Notes: generated by a model not told the origin, from the sequence alone. Positions 8,891-18,321 are shown, numbered from the stretch's first letter. The stretch is 64,000 bases of DNA from Nocardia sp. NBC_01327 (GCF_035958815.1 NZ_CP108383.1:7998001-8062000); one strand, 5' to 3'. Program-made: numbers and translations.

Positions 8891-9733
8891 CTATTCCTCC
8901 GCGCCGTTGCGCAGGTGGCCGGGATCGAGCAGCACACCGGTATCCGAACACCAGGTCGGAATACCGAGGAAGATCTGGATCTGGCTGGGATATGCCGCGC
9001 AGAACACGCTGAACAGCTGCACCGCGATTGCGCGGCAGCGGCCGGTGGGGACGTCGTTCAGATGCATGATGGCGCGTGGACGACCATATGCCGCAATGCC
9101 TTCGTCCCATAATTCGCGAAAGAGTCCGAACCGTCCGAGTTCGGCGAGAAATCCGGCGGACCAGCCGGTGTCACCGGAGCTGGCAATGAGTCCGCGCAGC
9201 CAATGCACGGTCACCCGGACCTCCTCCTCCCACTCCAGCATGACCTCGCGGGAGAGCTCGTTGCCCAGAAGCCAGCGCAGAATATTCACATCCTGCTCGA
9301 GCCCCGGGAAGGCTTGGGAGTAACTGGTGTTGCAGGCCAGCACATTCCAGCGGGTGTCCACATACGCGGCGAGATTGGGTTCGTGCAGTTCGAGCGCGCG
9401 GCGCATGTCGTCGGTGATTTCGCCGCGCAGTTGCTGCACCGTGGGAAAATCGCTGACGCCGAGGCCGGCCAGATCGAGCAGATGCCGGCGTTCCACCACC
9501 GACAGCGGGTCTATTCGGTCCAGATATCGGACCAGTGCGTCGACCACCTCGCGGGTGGGATGGCCGCGGTCGCCCTTCTCCAAATGGCTGATGTAGCTGG
9601 CGCTGACTCCGGCGTTGAAGGCGAGTCTTTCGCGTGATACCCCCCGCGCGTCGCGGAGCTTGCGCAGCAGGAGTCCGAATGTCGGCGGTTTCAGCTCTTC
9701 GAAGTCTCTATCAGTTTTCACGCCCAGCACCAC
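8891..9733 (-). CDS. XRE-type regulator with MmyB-like ligand-binding domain (copy 1)
   Basis: 280 residues. The N-terminus is a Cro/C1 helix-turn-helix (RKLRDARGVSRERLAF, then SASYISHLEKGDRGHPTREV, residues about 25-70). The rest is the MmyB-like domain (LDLAGLGVSD, EPNLAAYVDTRWNVLACN, AFPGLEQDVNILRWL), a PAS-like ligand-binding fold that in MmyB relatives may bind fatty-acid-like ligands. GTG 9733 is chosen because GGAGAGGG precedes it by 6 nt; the TTG at 9751 lies in front of that ribosome site. It is a paralogue of the gene at 12065-12850, and the two flank the MobA-MoeA gene. Confidence 0.9.
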   Translation of the reverse strand: MVLGVKTDRDFEELKPPTFGLLLRKLRDARGVSRERLAFNAGVSASYISHLEKGDRGHPTREVVDALVRYLDRIDPLSVVERRHLLDLAGLGVSDFPTVQQLRGEITDDMRRALELHEPNLAAYVDTRWNVLACNTSYSQAFPGLEQDVNILRWLLGNELSREVMLEWEEEVRVTVHWLRGLIASSGDTGWSAGFLAELGRFGLFRELWDEGIAAYGRPRAIMHLNDVPTGRCRAIAVQLFSVFCAAYPSQIQIFLGIPTWCSDTGVLLDPGHLRNGAEE

Positions 9734-10071
9734 GCCGTTCCCTCTCCACAAACATTCAGCAAACCAACCTTCATCAGTCCGGTACCCACCTGTTCCGGAG
9801 AGCGGGACCCGCTGTAACGCCTGCCGTGAACTGTGACGAATCCGCTGGAACGCCCGCAGCTCTGGCTCCGGATACTGCCATATGCGATTGTTCAGAAGTT
9901 CAAAACATGATCATTTCTACTATGTGTCGTGGTGCATCGCACAACTTCGCATACATGAGCAATTGCTTAGCAAGCAGTGGATTCGGCGTGCTGGAGACCA
10001 CGTTCGCGGCCTCGAATCAGCCAGCCACTACGATCTTCAACCATGATCACCATCGCGCCCGTCTTCGCCTC
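9734..10071. other. 338-nt intergenic region between divergent genes
   Basis: This gap separates the MmyB-like gene (minus) from the MobA-MoeA gene (plus). It is less GC-rich than the flanks, especially 9890-10060. The MobA-MoeA frame is open through it, but the residues have no MobA character. It probably holds both promoters; I see no convincing operator or RNA structure. Confidence 0.4.
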
Positions 10072-11820
10072 GTGACGACCGTCGACGCGATTGTGCTGGC
10101 CGGTGGCCGGGCCAGCCGGATGGGCGGCGCCGATAAGCCCGCACTGGTGGTCGGCGGCCGATCGATGCTGGATGCGGCGATTTCCGCGGTCGCCGCGTGC
10201 ACGCGCACCGTCGTCGTCGGACCGCCTCGGCCCGAACTGCCGCCGGAAATCCTTCAGGCACAGGAGGTACCGGCGGGAGCCGGTCCGGTGGCCGCGATAG
10301 CGGCCGGACTCGCAGCGCTCGGTGCGGGCGAATTTCCGGACGGACTCATTGTGATTCTGGCCGCGGACATGCCATTTATCACAGTTGCCGCCATCGACGA
10401 ACTACTCATGCACACAAGAGAATCCGGCGCCGAAGCGGTATTCGCCGCGGATGCCTCGGGCCGGCCGCAATATCTGGCCGGGGTCTGGCGGCGCTCCGCG
10501 CTGACCGCGGCGCTGAATCAGCTTGATTCCCCGGTCAATCGGCCGATGAAGGCACTGGTGCCGAGCAATACCGCCACGATGCCGCTGGCCGGGGTCGACG
10601 ACTGCGATACACCCGACGATGTACAACACGCCCGGGCAACGGCGAGTCGCTCCGCTACGCCGCTGTCGCTCGCGGAGGCGCGGGATGCGCTGCGCCGGAG
10701 TATTTCCCGACTGCCGGTGCGGCGGGTTCCGGTGCACACGGCCCGGGGCGCGGCGCTGGCCGAGCCGCTGCCCGCGGCGGAGGCACTGCCGCGTTTCGAT
10801 GTGTCCGCCATGGACGGGTACGCGGTGCGCGGTACCGGCCCGTGGCAGGTGCGCCGGGATATCGGCTTCGCGGGCGGAGAGCGGCCGGCGGGTCTGCGGG
10901 ACTGCGAGGCGGTGCGCATTGCCACCGGTGCGCACGTACCCGACGGCACCGGCGCGGTGGTGCGGGACGAATTCGTGCGGGTGGCGGACGACGGGCGACT
11001 ATATCGCCTGGCGGACACTCCGATTCGCGATGATGTGCGCCACCGCGGCGAGGATTGGAATCCCGGCCACGAGCTCGCCCCGGCGGGCGCGCCGGTGACC
11101 CCGGCACTGATCTCGGTGGCCGCCAGCGCCGAGGTGACGAGCGCCGCGGTGCGCGGACCGGTGCGAGCACGAATTGTCATGACCGGCGACGAGATTCGCA
11201 GCGAGGGCCCGCTGCACCTGGGCCAGACCCGGGATTCCATCGGCCCGGTGCTGCCGGATCTGCTCGCCTGGCACGGTGTCGGCACGGTGGATCGAGTGCA
11301 CCTGCGCGACACCGAGAATGCCTTCGACGAGGTGTTCGCCGCCGCCGGCGCGTGCGATCTGCTCATTATCGTCGGCGCCACCGGCGGCGGCGCCGCCGAT
11401 CAGCTCCGCGCCGCGCTGGACCGGGCCGATGCCCGCATGCTGCTGCGCCGGCTGCGGCTGCGCCCCGGCGGTTCCACGGTGGCCGCCCAATTGGCTTCCG
11501 GCCCGGTGATTCTCGGACTCCCGGGCAATCCGTACGCGGCCGTGGCCACACTGCTGGCGCTCATTACCGCCGTCGTGGAGGGGCTCACCGGCGGCGCTCC
11601 CGCACGCGTCCAGCGGGGGCCGCTGGCGAATGCGGGCGAAATCTCCGGCACCGCACCGCGAATCGTCCCGGCGCGGATGTGCGCGGAGGGCGGCTGGATC
11701 GGTGATGCGCACATTCGCACCGCGCATCTGGCGGGGCTGCTCGACCGTGACGGTCTGGTGATCGTCCCCGCGGACGCCCTCGACGGCGCGCTCGTCGAAT
11801 TCATCCCGCTCCCCCGCTGA
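10072..11820 (+). CDS. MobA-MoeA fusion: molybdenum cofactor guanylyl-/molybdo-transferase
   Basis: 582 residues from the GTG at 10072. Residues 1 to about 190 are a MobA-type nucleotidyltransferase: LAGGRASRMGGADKP at the start, the metal-binding AADMPF and a late NRPMKAL. MobA attaches GMP to molybdopterin. Residues about 200-582 are MoeA: FDVSAMDGYAVR, TGAHVPDGTGAVV, VMTGDEI, the GATGGG loop and GLPGNPYA. MoeA inserts molybdate into adenylylated molybdopterin. The fused protein thus joins late cofactor steps, usually separate polypeptides. Both halves keep their signature motifs, so it looks functional. Flanked by two MmyB-like regulators; the nitrate/nitrite genes downstream suggest demand for cofactor. 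Confidence 0.88.
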   Translation: MTTVDAIVLAGGRASRMGGADKPALVVGGRSMLDAAISAVAACTRTVVVGPPRPELPPEILQAQEVPAGAGPVAAIAAGLAALGAGEFPDGLIVILAADMPFITVAAIDELLMHTRESGAEAVFAADASGRPQYLAGVWRRSALTAALNQLDSPVNRPMKALVPSNTATMPLAGVDDCDTPDDVQHARATASRSATPLSLAEARDALRRSISRLPVRRVPVHTARGAALAEPLPAAEALPRFDVSAMDGYAVRGTGPWQVRRDIGFAGGERPAGLRDCEAVRIATGAHVPDGTGAVVRDEFVRVADDGRLYRLADTPIRDDVRHRGEDWNPGHELAPAGAPVTPALISVAASAEVTSAAVRGPVRARIVMTGDEIRSEGPLHLGQTRDSIGPVLPDLLAWHGVGTVDRVHLRDTENAFDEVFAAAGACDLLIIVGATGGGAADQLRAALDRADARMLLRRLRLRPGGSTVAAQLASGPVILGLPGNPYAAVATLLALITAVVEGLTGGAPARVQRGPLANAGEISGTAPRIVPARMCAEGGWIGDAHIRTAHLAGLLDRDGLVIVPADALDGALVEFIPLPR

Positions 11821-11903
11821 AGGGATTGCCCGGCGGCTTCGTCGGAGCGCTCTACTCCCCCGGCGACTGGATTGACTGGTGCGCTTGCCAATCCGCTATG
11901 AGT

Positions 11904-12060
11904 TCACCGATGCGATGGGTTCACCGACGCGCTGTTGAGTTCACCGATGCGCGGCCGAGTTCACCCGTGCACTGCCGAGTTCACCTGTGCACTGCCGAGT
12001 TCACCTGTGCACTGCCGAGTTCATCGGTGCGCTGTCGCGTTCATCGGTGCGGTACTCGGG
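11904..12060. repeat. 20-bp direct tandem repeat, about 8 units
   Basis: From 11921 the period is exactly 20 bp for seven units; a shorter, 17-18 bp unit precedes them. The consensus is TCACCTGTGCACTGCCGAGT. The units at 11981 and 12001 are identical, and the outer units diverge (TCACCGATGC..., TCATCGGTGC...). There are no spacers, so this is not a CRISPR array, and a 20-bp period does not keep a reading frame. It fills the gap between the convergent MobA-MoeA gene and second MmyB-like gene. Confidence 0.9.
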
Positions 12061-12064
12061 ATTG

Positions 12065-12850
12065 TCAGCCGCCCAGTCCGAGAATGGCCAGTAGGTGGCC
12101 GGGATAGGCGCCGCTGTCCAGGCGGCCGGTTTGCGCGAAGACCCGGCGGCGCAGACCGGTGACCGGATTCCGCAGATCCAGGGTCCATACGTGCGGGGCG
12201 AAGGCGACGCCGCCCTCGGACCAGGCCTGCCGGAATTTCGGGAATTGGCCGAGTTCCTGGATGAGATCGGTGAATCCGGCGACATTGCCGGAGCGGCCGA
12301 TCAATCCGCGCATCCAGCGCACGGCCTGCCGCACATCGGCATCCCAATTCACCATGACCCGAGCTGCCAGCTCATTGCTGAAGAACCAGCGGAGCATATT
12401 GCCGTCCTCGGTGAGACCGGGGAAGGCATCCTCCCAACTGTCGTTCCAGGCCAGCACATTGGCGCGGGTATCGAGATACGCGGCCAGATTCGGACGGTGC
12501 ATAGTGAGCACGCGCAGCAGTTCGGGAGTGAGGGCTCCGCGCAGTTCCTCCACGGTCGGAACGGTATCCGCACTGCCGAGACCGGCCAGATCCGTGAGCT
12601 GGCGGCGGTCGGCGGCGGTCAGCGGGTCGAGGCGATCCAGGTAGCGGGTCAGCGCCTCGACCACCTCGCGAGTCGGGTTCCCGCGATCGCCTTTCTCCAA
12701 ATGCGTTATGTAGCTGGCACTCACGCCCGCGTTGAATGCCAGGCGTTCGCGGGAAACACTGCGACCGTCACGTAAACGGCGCAGCAGATTTCCGAAAGTG
12801 GGTGCTTCGAGCTCCCGAGAATCACGTCCGCATGCCGCATCGGCGACCAC
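12065..12850 (-). CDS. XRE-type regulator with MmyB-like ligand-binding domain (copy 2)
   Basis: 261 residues from GTG 12850, which has AAGGAGG 6 nt upstream; longer starts up to 12934 lack such a site. The helix-turn-helix (NLLRRLRDGRSVSRERLAF, SASYITHLEKGDRGNPTREV) and the MmyB domain (RPNLAAYLDTRANVLAWND, AFPGLTEDGNMLRWFF) closely parallel the protein at 8891-9733. The two have diverged mainly at the C-terminus, where this one ends in a Gly/Leu-rich segment (GHLLAILGLGG). MmyB-type regulators often control a neighbouring oxidoreductase, but none is adjacent here. Target genes are unknown. Confidence 0.9.
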   Translation of the reverse strand: MVADAACGRDSRELEAPTFGNLLRRLRDGRSVSRERLAFNAGVSASYITHLEKGDRGNPTREVVEALTRYLDRLDPLTAADRRQLTDLAGLGSADTVPTVEELRGALTPELLRVLTMHRPNLAAYLDTRANVLAWNDSWEDAFPGLTEDGNMLRWFFSNELAARVMVNWDADVRQAVRWMRGLIGRSGNVAGFTDLIQELGQFPKFRQAWSEGGVAFAPHVWTLDLRNPVTGLRRRVFAQTGRLDSGAYPGHLLAILGLGG

Positions 12851-13004
12851 CGCAGTCCTCCTTCGACTTGCCCGGCGCGCGGCGTCGAGAGTAGGACGCC
12901 GCCGGGTGTTCCCCCTTCCGGTGGATGCTTGCACAAATCGTCCGAATGGCAGCTACAGCGAACTATCCCTGTTTGTATATGTCACCGATCCTGTCCGGAA
13001 TTCC

Positions 13005-14771
13005 TTACGCCCCCAGTGCGAGTGGCGTACGGTCCCCGGCTGATTCACGACTGCGCGCCTGCTCCGGATCGGGTGCGGGAACGGCGTCCAGCAGACGGCG
13101 GGTGTAATCCTCGCGCGGATTACCGAAAACATCTGCGACCGGCCCGGTTTCGATCACATTCCCCGCTCGCAACACCACTACGCGATCGGCGATCTGATTG
13201 ACCACCGCGAGATCGTGACTGATGAACAGGCAGGCGAAACCATATTCTTCGCGCAGATCGGTGAAAAGGTCCAGTACCTGTGCCTGAACCGAGACATCGA
13301 GGGCGCTGGTGGGCTCGTCCGCCACCAGGAGCCGGGGCGCGAGCGCGAGCGCCCGGGCCAGCGCGACCCGCTGCCGCTGACCGCCGGAGAGTTCACCGGG
13401 GCGGCGGGTGGCGTAATCGCGCGGCAGCCGGACCGATTCCAGCAGATCGCCGACCCGGGCGCGCAGCAGTGCGCCGGAGGCGACCCGGTGCACCAGCAGC
13501 GGCTCGCCGATGGCCTCCTCCAGACTGCGGCGCGGGTTCAGCGAGGCGGTGACGTCCTGATGCACCAGGGCGACGTTCTTGCGCAGACCGCGCAGATCAC
13601 GCGTGGACAGACCGCGCAGCGAGATGCCCTGCAGCACCACCTCACCGGTCGTGGCGGGCACCAGGCCGAGGGCGGCGCGGCCGAGAGTGCTTTTACCGGA
13701 GCCGGATTCGCCCACCAGCCCGATCACCTCCCGGGGTGCGACGGTGAGCGATACCTCGTGCAACGCGCGGAACTGCTTGCGCTGACTGCGATACACCACC
13801 GACAGATCCGAGATATCCAGCACCGGTTCGCGTTCCGGTGCCGCCTCGGGCCTGGTGACCGCGTGGACCTCGGCGAGTACGAGTTCACCGACCGTGACGA
13901 CGGCCTCGGACACCGCATCCGGGGCTTCCTCCGCTTCCGGAGCGGGCAGGTGCAGCACGGTCGTGGCCGAATCCGCCGTGGGGGGCGGGAGTGTCGGGAC
14001 CGCCGCGAGCAGGGTCCGGGTGTAGTCCTCGCGGGGATCGGCGAAAAGCTCGCGGACGGGCCGCGTTTCGACGATCTCGCCGGCGCGCATGACCACCACC
14101 CGGTCGGCGATGGCCGCGACCACGCCGAGATTGTGGGTGATGAAGAGAATGGCGGTGCCGGTGCGGCGCTGCAGGTCTCGCAGCAGATCCAGGATCTCGG
14201 CCTGGACGGTCACATCGAGCGCGGTGGTGGGTTCATCGGCAATGAGCAGATCCGGTTCGCCGGAGAGCGCCAGCGCGATGACGACCCGCTGCTTCTGTCC
14301 GCCGGAGAGCTGGTGCGGATACCAGTCGACGCGCTTGTCCGGTTCGGGGATGTCGACCAGGGCCAGCAGTTCCACAGCGCGAGTTCGCGCCTGCGCCTTG
14401 CTGATCGAGCGGTGCGCGCGCAGCGCCTGGGCGATCTGGGTGCCGACCTTCTGCACCGGATTGAGGGCGGTCTGCGGTTCCTGGAACACCATGGCGGCCC
14501 GGGTGCCGCGCAACGCCCGCAGTTCGGTATCGGGGGTGCCGATGATCTCGCTGTCGCCCAGGCGGATCGAGCCCTCGGCCTGCGCGCCGTCGGGCAGCAG
14601 GCCCAGCACCGCGCGGGCGGTGAGCGATTTGCCGGAGCCGGATTCGCCGACCAGCGCGACGGTTTCACCGCGCCCGACCCGCACATCGACGCCGTTGACC
14701 ACGGTGCGGGCGCCGAAGCGCACCACCAGGTCCCGGATATCCAGTAGCGGCTGTCCCTCGTGCTCGCTCAT
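13005..14771 (-). CDS. Oligopeptide/dipeptide-type ABC transporter, dual ATP-binding protein (DppD-DppF fusion type)
   Basis: 588 residues with two complete nucleotide-binding domains. Each has a Walker A (GESGSGKS), an ABC signature (LSGGQKQRV in the first, LSGGQRQRV in the second) and a Walker B ending in ADEPT(T/S)ALD. The halves correspond to OppD/DppD and OppF/DppF, joined by an acidic Ala/Pro/Val linker (about residues 265-315). It energises uptake by the two permeases encoded upstream. ATG 14771 overlaps the stop of the preceding permease. It is the last gene of a four-gene operon (binding protein, permease, permease, ATPase). Confidence 0.92.
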   Translation of the reverse strand: MSEHEGQPLLDIRDLVVRFGARTVVNGVDVRVGRGETVALVGESGSGKSLTARAVLGLLPDGAQAEGSIRLGDSEIIGTPDTELRALRGTRAAMVFQEPQTALNPVQKVGTQIAQALRAHRSISKAQARTRAVELLALVDIPEPDKRVDWYPHQLSGGQKQRVVIALALSGEPDLLIADEPTTALDVTVQAEILDLLRDLQRRTGTAILFITHNLGVVAAIADRVVVMRAGEIVETRPVRELFADPREDYTRTLLAAVPTLPPPTADSATTVLHLPAPEAEEAPDAVSEAVVTVGELVLAEVHAVTRPEAAPEREPVLDISDLSVVYRSQRKQFRALHEVSLTVAPREVIGLVGESGSGKSTLGRAALGLVPATTGEVVLQGISLRGLSTRDLRGLRKNVALVHQDVTASLNPRRSLEEAIGEPLLVHRVASGALLRARVGDLLESVRLPRDYATRRPGELSGGQRQRVALARALALAPRLLVADEPTSALDVSVQAQVLDLFTDLREEYGFACLFISHDLAVVNQIADRVVVLRAGNVIETGPVADVFGNPREDYTRRLLDAVPAPDPEQARSRESAGDRTPLALGA

Positions 14772-15673
14772 CCGATCCTCCGTGCGCGGCCCAGTGCCTG
14801 GGCGATCAACAGGAATCCGAGCGTGAGACCGGAGACCACCAGTAGCGGCCCGATCGCATACGCCGGATTGGCGTCCAGATTGCGAATGGACTCCGAGATG
14901 AGCGATCCCAGTGAGGGATCCGGCGGTCGCACGCCGATGCCGATGAAGCTCATGGCGCCCTCGATGAAGACCGCGAGCGACAGCGACAGCGCCAATTGCA
15001 CCGAGAGCGGTTCGATCACATTGGGCAGCACGTGTTTACGCAGCGTCCACCAGGTGCCCGCACCGATCACCTCGGCGGCCTCGACGAACGGCTGTTCGCG
15101 CACCGCCAGGATGGCGGTGCGAATCTGCCTGCCGAATATGGGGATTTCGGCGGCCACGATGACCACGATGACCGCCTGCACGCCGGGGCCGGTGACCGCG
15201 GTCAGCGCGATGGCGAAGATCAGCGCCGGGAAGGCCAGGATCAGGTCGAACACCCGCTGGGTGATCACGTCGGCAATGGTGTTGACGCTGGCCAGCAGTC
15301 CGGTCAGGGCGCCGGCGAGAGCGCCGAGCGGCACGGCGGTGAAGGCGATGAACAGGTCGATGCGAACGCCGAACAGCACCCGGGAGAACACATCCCGATT
15401 CACGCTGTCGGTGCCCAGCCAGTGCTCGGAGCTCGGGCCGAGCAGGTTCGCGCCCGGAATCTGGGTCAGCGGATCGTATTTCGTCAATGCTCCGGCGGCC
15501 AGGCCGGCGATCGCGATGACGGCGACCAGCACGACGCCCGCCAGACCCTGCCCCCTGCGCAGGGCCTGAAGGGGCGACCGGGACGGATTCGGTGCGCGGT
15601 CAGCGGTTTCGACCGCGTCCGCGCTCGCGGTCACGGCCGGATCGGTGCCGGGCAGGGTGGTGAGATCGCTCAT
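14768..15673 (-). CDS. ABC transporter permease, DppC/OppC type
   Basis: 301 residues with an N-terminal cytoplasmic tail, a first membrane helix (GVVLVAVIAIAGLAAGAL), the OppC-type segment LGTDSVNRDVFSRVLFGVR, and the BPD_transp_1 core with the EAA-like loop (VEAAEVIGAGTWWTLRKHVLPNV). It forms the second half of the membrane channel with the DppB-type protein. ATG 15673 overlaps the upstream permease stop and its own stop overlaps the ATPase start, so the cluster is translationally coupled. Substrate specificity of Opp/Dpp systems cannot be read from the permeases. Confidence 0.92.
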   Translation of the reverse strand: MSDLTTLPGTDPAVTASADAVETADRAPNPSRSPLQALRRGQGLAGVVLVAVIAIAGLAAGALTKYDPLTQIPGANLLGPSSEHWLGTDSVNRDVFSRVLFGVRIDLFIAFTAVPLGALAGALTGLLASVNTIADVITQRVFDLILAFPALIFAIALTAVTGPGVQAVIVVIVAAEIPIFGRQIRTAILAVREQPFVEAAEVIGAGTWWTLRKHVLPNVIEPLSVQLALSLSLAVFIEGAMSFIGIGVRPPDPSLGSLISESIRNLDANPAYAIGPLLVVSGLTLGFLLIAQALGRARRIG

Positions 15674-16629
15674 GACCGGCCTCCGATGCGGATGCGGGGA
15701 TCGAGGTAGGCGTGCACCACGTCGGTGGCCAGCTGGATGACCACGAACACCGCCACCGAGAACAGCAGCAGCGCCTGCACCACGGGATAGTCCCGGCGAT
15801 TGATGCCCTGCTCGATGAGCTGGCCGATGCCCGGCCAGGCGAAGGCCGCCTCGACCAGCACCGCACCGCCCAGCACCTGGCCGGTTTGAATGCCGAGCAC
15901 TGTCAGCAGGGTGGGCAGCGCATTGCGCAGCGCACCGCGGGTGACGATCTGCCGATGCGAAATCCCCAGCGCCCGAGCGGTCAGGACATAGGGCTGGCGC
16001 ATTTCGGTGCGCAGCGCTTCGGTGAGGAATCGAGTGAGCGCGGCGGTCACCGGCAGTGCCAGGCAGATCGACGGCAGCAGGAGGTACTGGACGGTGATAT
16101 CCGGCTGTGCGAAGAACCCGTCCGGCGGAATACCGCCCGCGGGCAGGATCGGAATCGCGACGGCGAATACCAGCACCAGCAGCACTGCGGTCACGTACGG
16201 CGGCACGGCGATGGCGACCGTATTGGCCGCGGCGACAAGGCTGTTCAGCCAGCGCCTGTTCCACAGCACCGCGGCGACGCTCACCGCCAGGCTCACGCTG
16301 ACGGCCAGCAGCAGCGCGAAGGCCGCCAGCACCAGGGTATTGGTGAGCCCGCGCCCGACCAGATCGGAGATCTGCCCGCCGATAATGTAGGACCGGCCCA
16401 GATCACCGGTGAACACGCCGTGCAGCCAGCTCAGATACTGCGCGGGCATGGACCGGTCCAGGCCGAGCTGATGCCGGATGCTCGCGATGGTGTCCGGACC
16501 GGCGTCGGGCCCGGCCAGGATCATGGCCGGATCACCGGGCACCAGGCGCAGCAGCAGGAAGATCAGGACGGAGGCGCCGAAAAGCACCGCTACGGCGGAG
16601 GGGACCCGGCGCAGCAGATAGCCGGTCAT
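15670..16629 (-). CDS. ABC transporter permease, DppB/OppB type
   Basis: 319 residues. It begins with the typical OppB N-terminus (MTGYLLRRVPSAVAVLFGAS), then VPGDPA, a periplasmic loop containing LGLDRSMPAQYLSWL, and the permease core with an EAA-like loop (TARALGISHRQIVTRGALRNA). Six membrane helices are expected. ATG 16629 overlaps the stop of the substrate-binding protein gene (ATGA). Second gene of the operon. Confidence 0.92.
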   Translation of the reverse strand: MTGYLLRRVPSAVAVLFGASVLIFLLLRLVPGDPAMILAGPDAGPDTIASIRHQLGLDRSMPAQYLSWLHGVFTGDLGRSYIIGGQISDLVGRGLTNTLVLAAFALLLAVSVSLAVSVAAVLWNRRWLNSLVAAANTVAIAVPPYVTAVLLVLVFAVAIPILPAGGIPPDGFFAQPDITVQYLLLPSICLALPVTAALTRFLTEALRTEMRQPYVLTARALGISHRQIVTRGALRNALPTLLTVLGIQTGQVLGGAVLVEAAFAWPGIGQLIEQGINRRDYPVVQALLLFSVAVFVVIQLATDVVHAYLDPRIRIGGRS

Positions 16630-18215
16630 GCCAGGAAGGTGTCCGTGAGGGCGAGCTCACGGCGCTTGGTCCAGTTGACGGCGTGCAGGTTCTTGGAGGT
16701 GGTGCCCTGTGCGAAGCGCACGCCGATCTCGATGAGCCACAGCCCGTCCAGCAGCTGATCGCTCAGTACCCCGTAGGCGCGCTGCGCATCGGGACCGGTG
16801 CCCTGCGGCAGCTGCCAGGCCGCGTCCGCCGCCGCCACATAGGCGGGCGATTCGAAGTGCGAGGTGTTTTTGCGCGCATTGAAGGGATAGGCGCTGGCGG
16901 TGAGGGTGGAGGGCGTGAACTGCGCCCACGAGTGGTCGGTCACCCACAGGCCCGGGAACTGGCCGCCGATCAGCTGTTTCACGAAGGTGGCGTTATCGGT
17001 CGGCACGAGTTCGGTCTCGATGCCGATCTCGGCGAGATTGGCCTGCACGATCTGCGCGGTGGCCTCGTAGGTCGCATAGCCGGCGGTGAAGGCCAGCGGC
17101 AGTTTCGGCGGCTTGGGCAGCTCCGACAGCACCTGTTTGGCCTTGGTCAGATCGCGCTTGAAGCGGGTGTTGCGGGTGTCGTCGAAAGCGGGAGACGTCT
17201 TGGGCCACGGGAGATTCAGGGCGTAGCCGGCGCCGCGGAACACCTCGGTGATAATGCGATCGCGGTCGATGGCGTAGGCGATGGCCTGGCGCAGCTTCAC
17301 ATCGGCGAGCGCCGGATTCGCCACATTCACGCCGACGTACATCTGCACTTCCGCGCCCTCGTACGAGACCACGCGATAACCGTCGGTCTTGCCCAGATTC
17401 TCGTTGTCGCGGTAGGTGATGCCGTCCGCGAAGTGGATCTGGCCGGTCTTGAGCGCGTTGAGCTGTGCGTTGTTATCGGAGATGATGCTGAGTTCGACCC
17501 GGTCCAGGTACGGGCGGTCCGGCACCCAGTAGTTCGGGTTCCTCTCGAATACCAACTGCTGGTTCGGGATTCGCTGTACGAAGCGGAAGGGCCCGGTACC
17601 GATGATCTTGTCGGCGGTGGCCAGCTGATCGATGGATTCGCTGTCCAGGATGGGCACGGTGTCGAGCAGGTCGAAGATATTGCCCAGCGGCTGCGCGAAG
17701 GTCAGCTTGATCTGGTGCGGGTCGGTGGTGTCGAAGCCGGTGATGGCCGCGGCGGTGCTCTTCAGCTGCGCCGACCACTTCGGATCGGCATAGGTGCGCA
17801 GCGAGAATTCGACATCCTTCGAGGTGAAAGCGCGACCGCTGTGGAATTTCACATCATCGCGCAGCACCAGCGCGATGGAGCGGCCGTCCGGTGCGAGCGT
17901 CCACGACTTGGCCAGCAGCGGCTGCGGATCCAGCTTGTCGTGCGGGTAACGCACCAGGGATTCGAAGACCAGGCCGACCACATACGGGGTGGTGCCGGTA
18001 TTGGTGAGGATATTGGCCGGAACCAGATCCACCAGCACGCCGTACTTCAGCGTCCCGCCCTTGACCGGCTGCGCGTTGTCGTCACCGCCGCCCTTCGACT
18101 GGTTCACCGCCGACGAGCAGGCCGCCAGGACGCCGCCGCCGAAAATGGCGAGAGCGGCGACGCCCGTATTGCGCAGAAAATGACGACGATCGAGTCCGCC
18201 GGGGGACGAATTCAT
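16626..18215 (-). CDS. ABC transporter substrate-binding lipoprotein, family 5 (peptide/nickel type)
   Basis: 529 residues from ATG 18215, preferred over ATG 18236 because GAGGA lies about 7 nt upstream. The N-terminus has a twin-arginine-like motif (DRRHFLRN), a hydrophobic segment and a lipobox (VLAAC), so it is an exported, lipid-anchored protein. The mature part is an SBP_bac_5 domain (FHSGRAFTSKDVEFSLRTY, GTGPFRF, ALKTGQIHFADG, LRQAIAYAIDRD). It captures the substrate for the permeases encoded downstream. The divergent arylsulfatase suggests that sulfur-containing compounds should be considered as ligands; this is inference. Confidence 0.92.
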   Translation of the reverse strand: MNSSPGGLDRRHFLRNTGVAALAIFGGGVLAACSSAVNQSKGGGDDNAQPVKGGTLKYGVLVDLVPANILTNTGTTPYVVGLVFESLVRYPHDKLDPQPLLAKSWTLAPDGRSIALVLRDDVKFHSGRAFTSKDVEFSLRTYADPKWSAQLKSTAAAITGFDTTDPHQIKLTFAQPLGNIFDLLDTVPILDSESIDQLATADKIIGTGPFRFVQRIPNQQLVFERNPNYWVPDRPYLDRVELSIISDNNAQLNALKTGQIHFADGITYRDNENLGKTDGYRVVSYEGAEVQMYVGVNVANPALADVKLRQAIAYAIDRDRIITEVFRGAGYALNLPWPKTSPAFDDTRNTRFKRDLTKAKQVLSELPKPPKLPLAFTAGYATYEATAQIVQANLAEIGIETELVPTDNATFVKQLIGGQFPGLWVTDHSWAQFTPSTLTASAYPFNARKNTSHFESPAYVAAADAAWQLPQGTGPDAQRAYGVLSDQLLDGLWLIEIGVRFAQGTTSKNLHAVNWTKRRELALTDTFLA

Positions 18216-18321
18216 CTGGAAATCCTCGAGATACATGGCCGCAGCGGGCGGCGGGGCGCGGTGGACGCACCCGTGGGGACGTGAGAAGTAAGGAATTACG
18301 CGCGGGCCGGCGCGTCAGGCA

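Noticed and set aside
11904..12060. CRISPR array
   Set aside because: The 20-bp units are head to tail with no spacers, and no cas gene is near.
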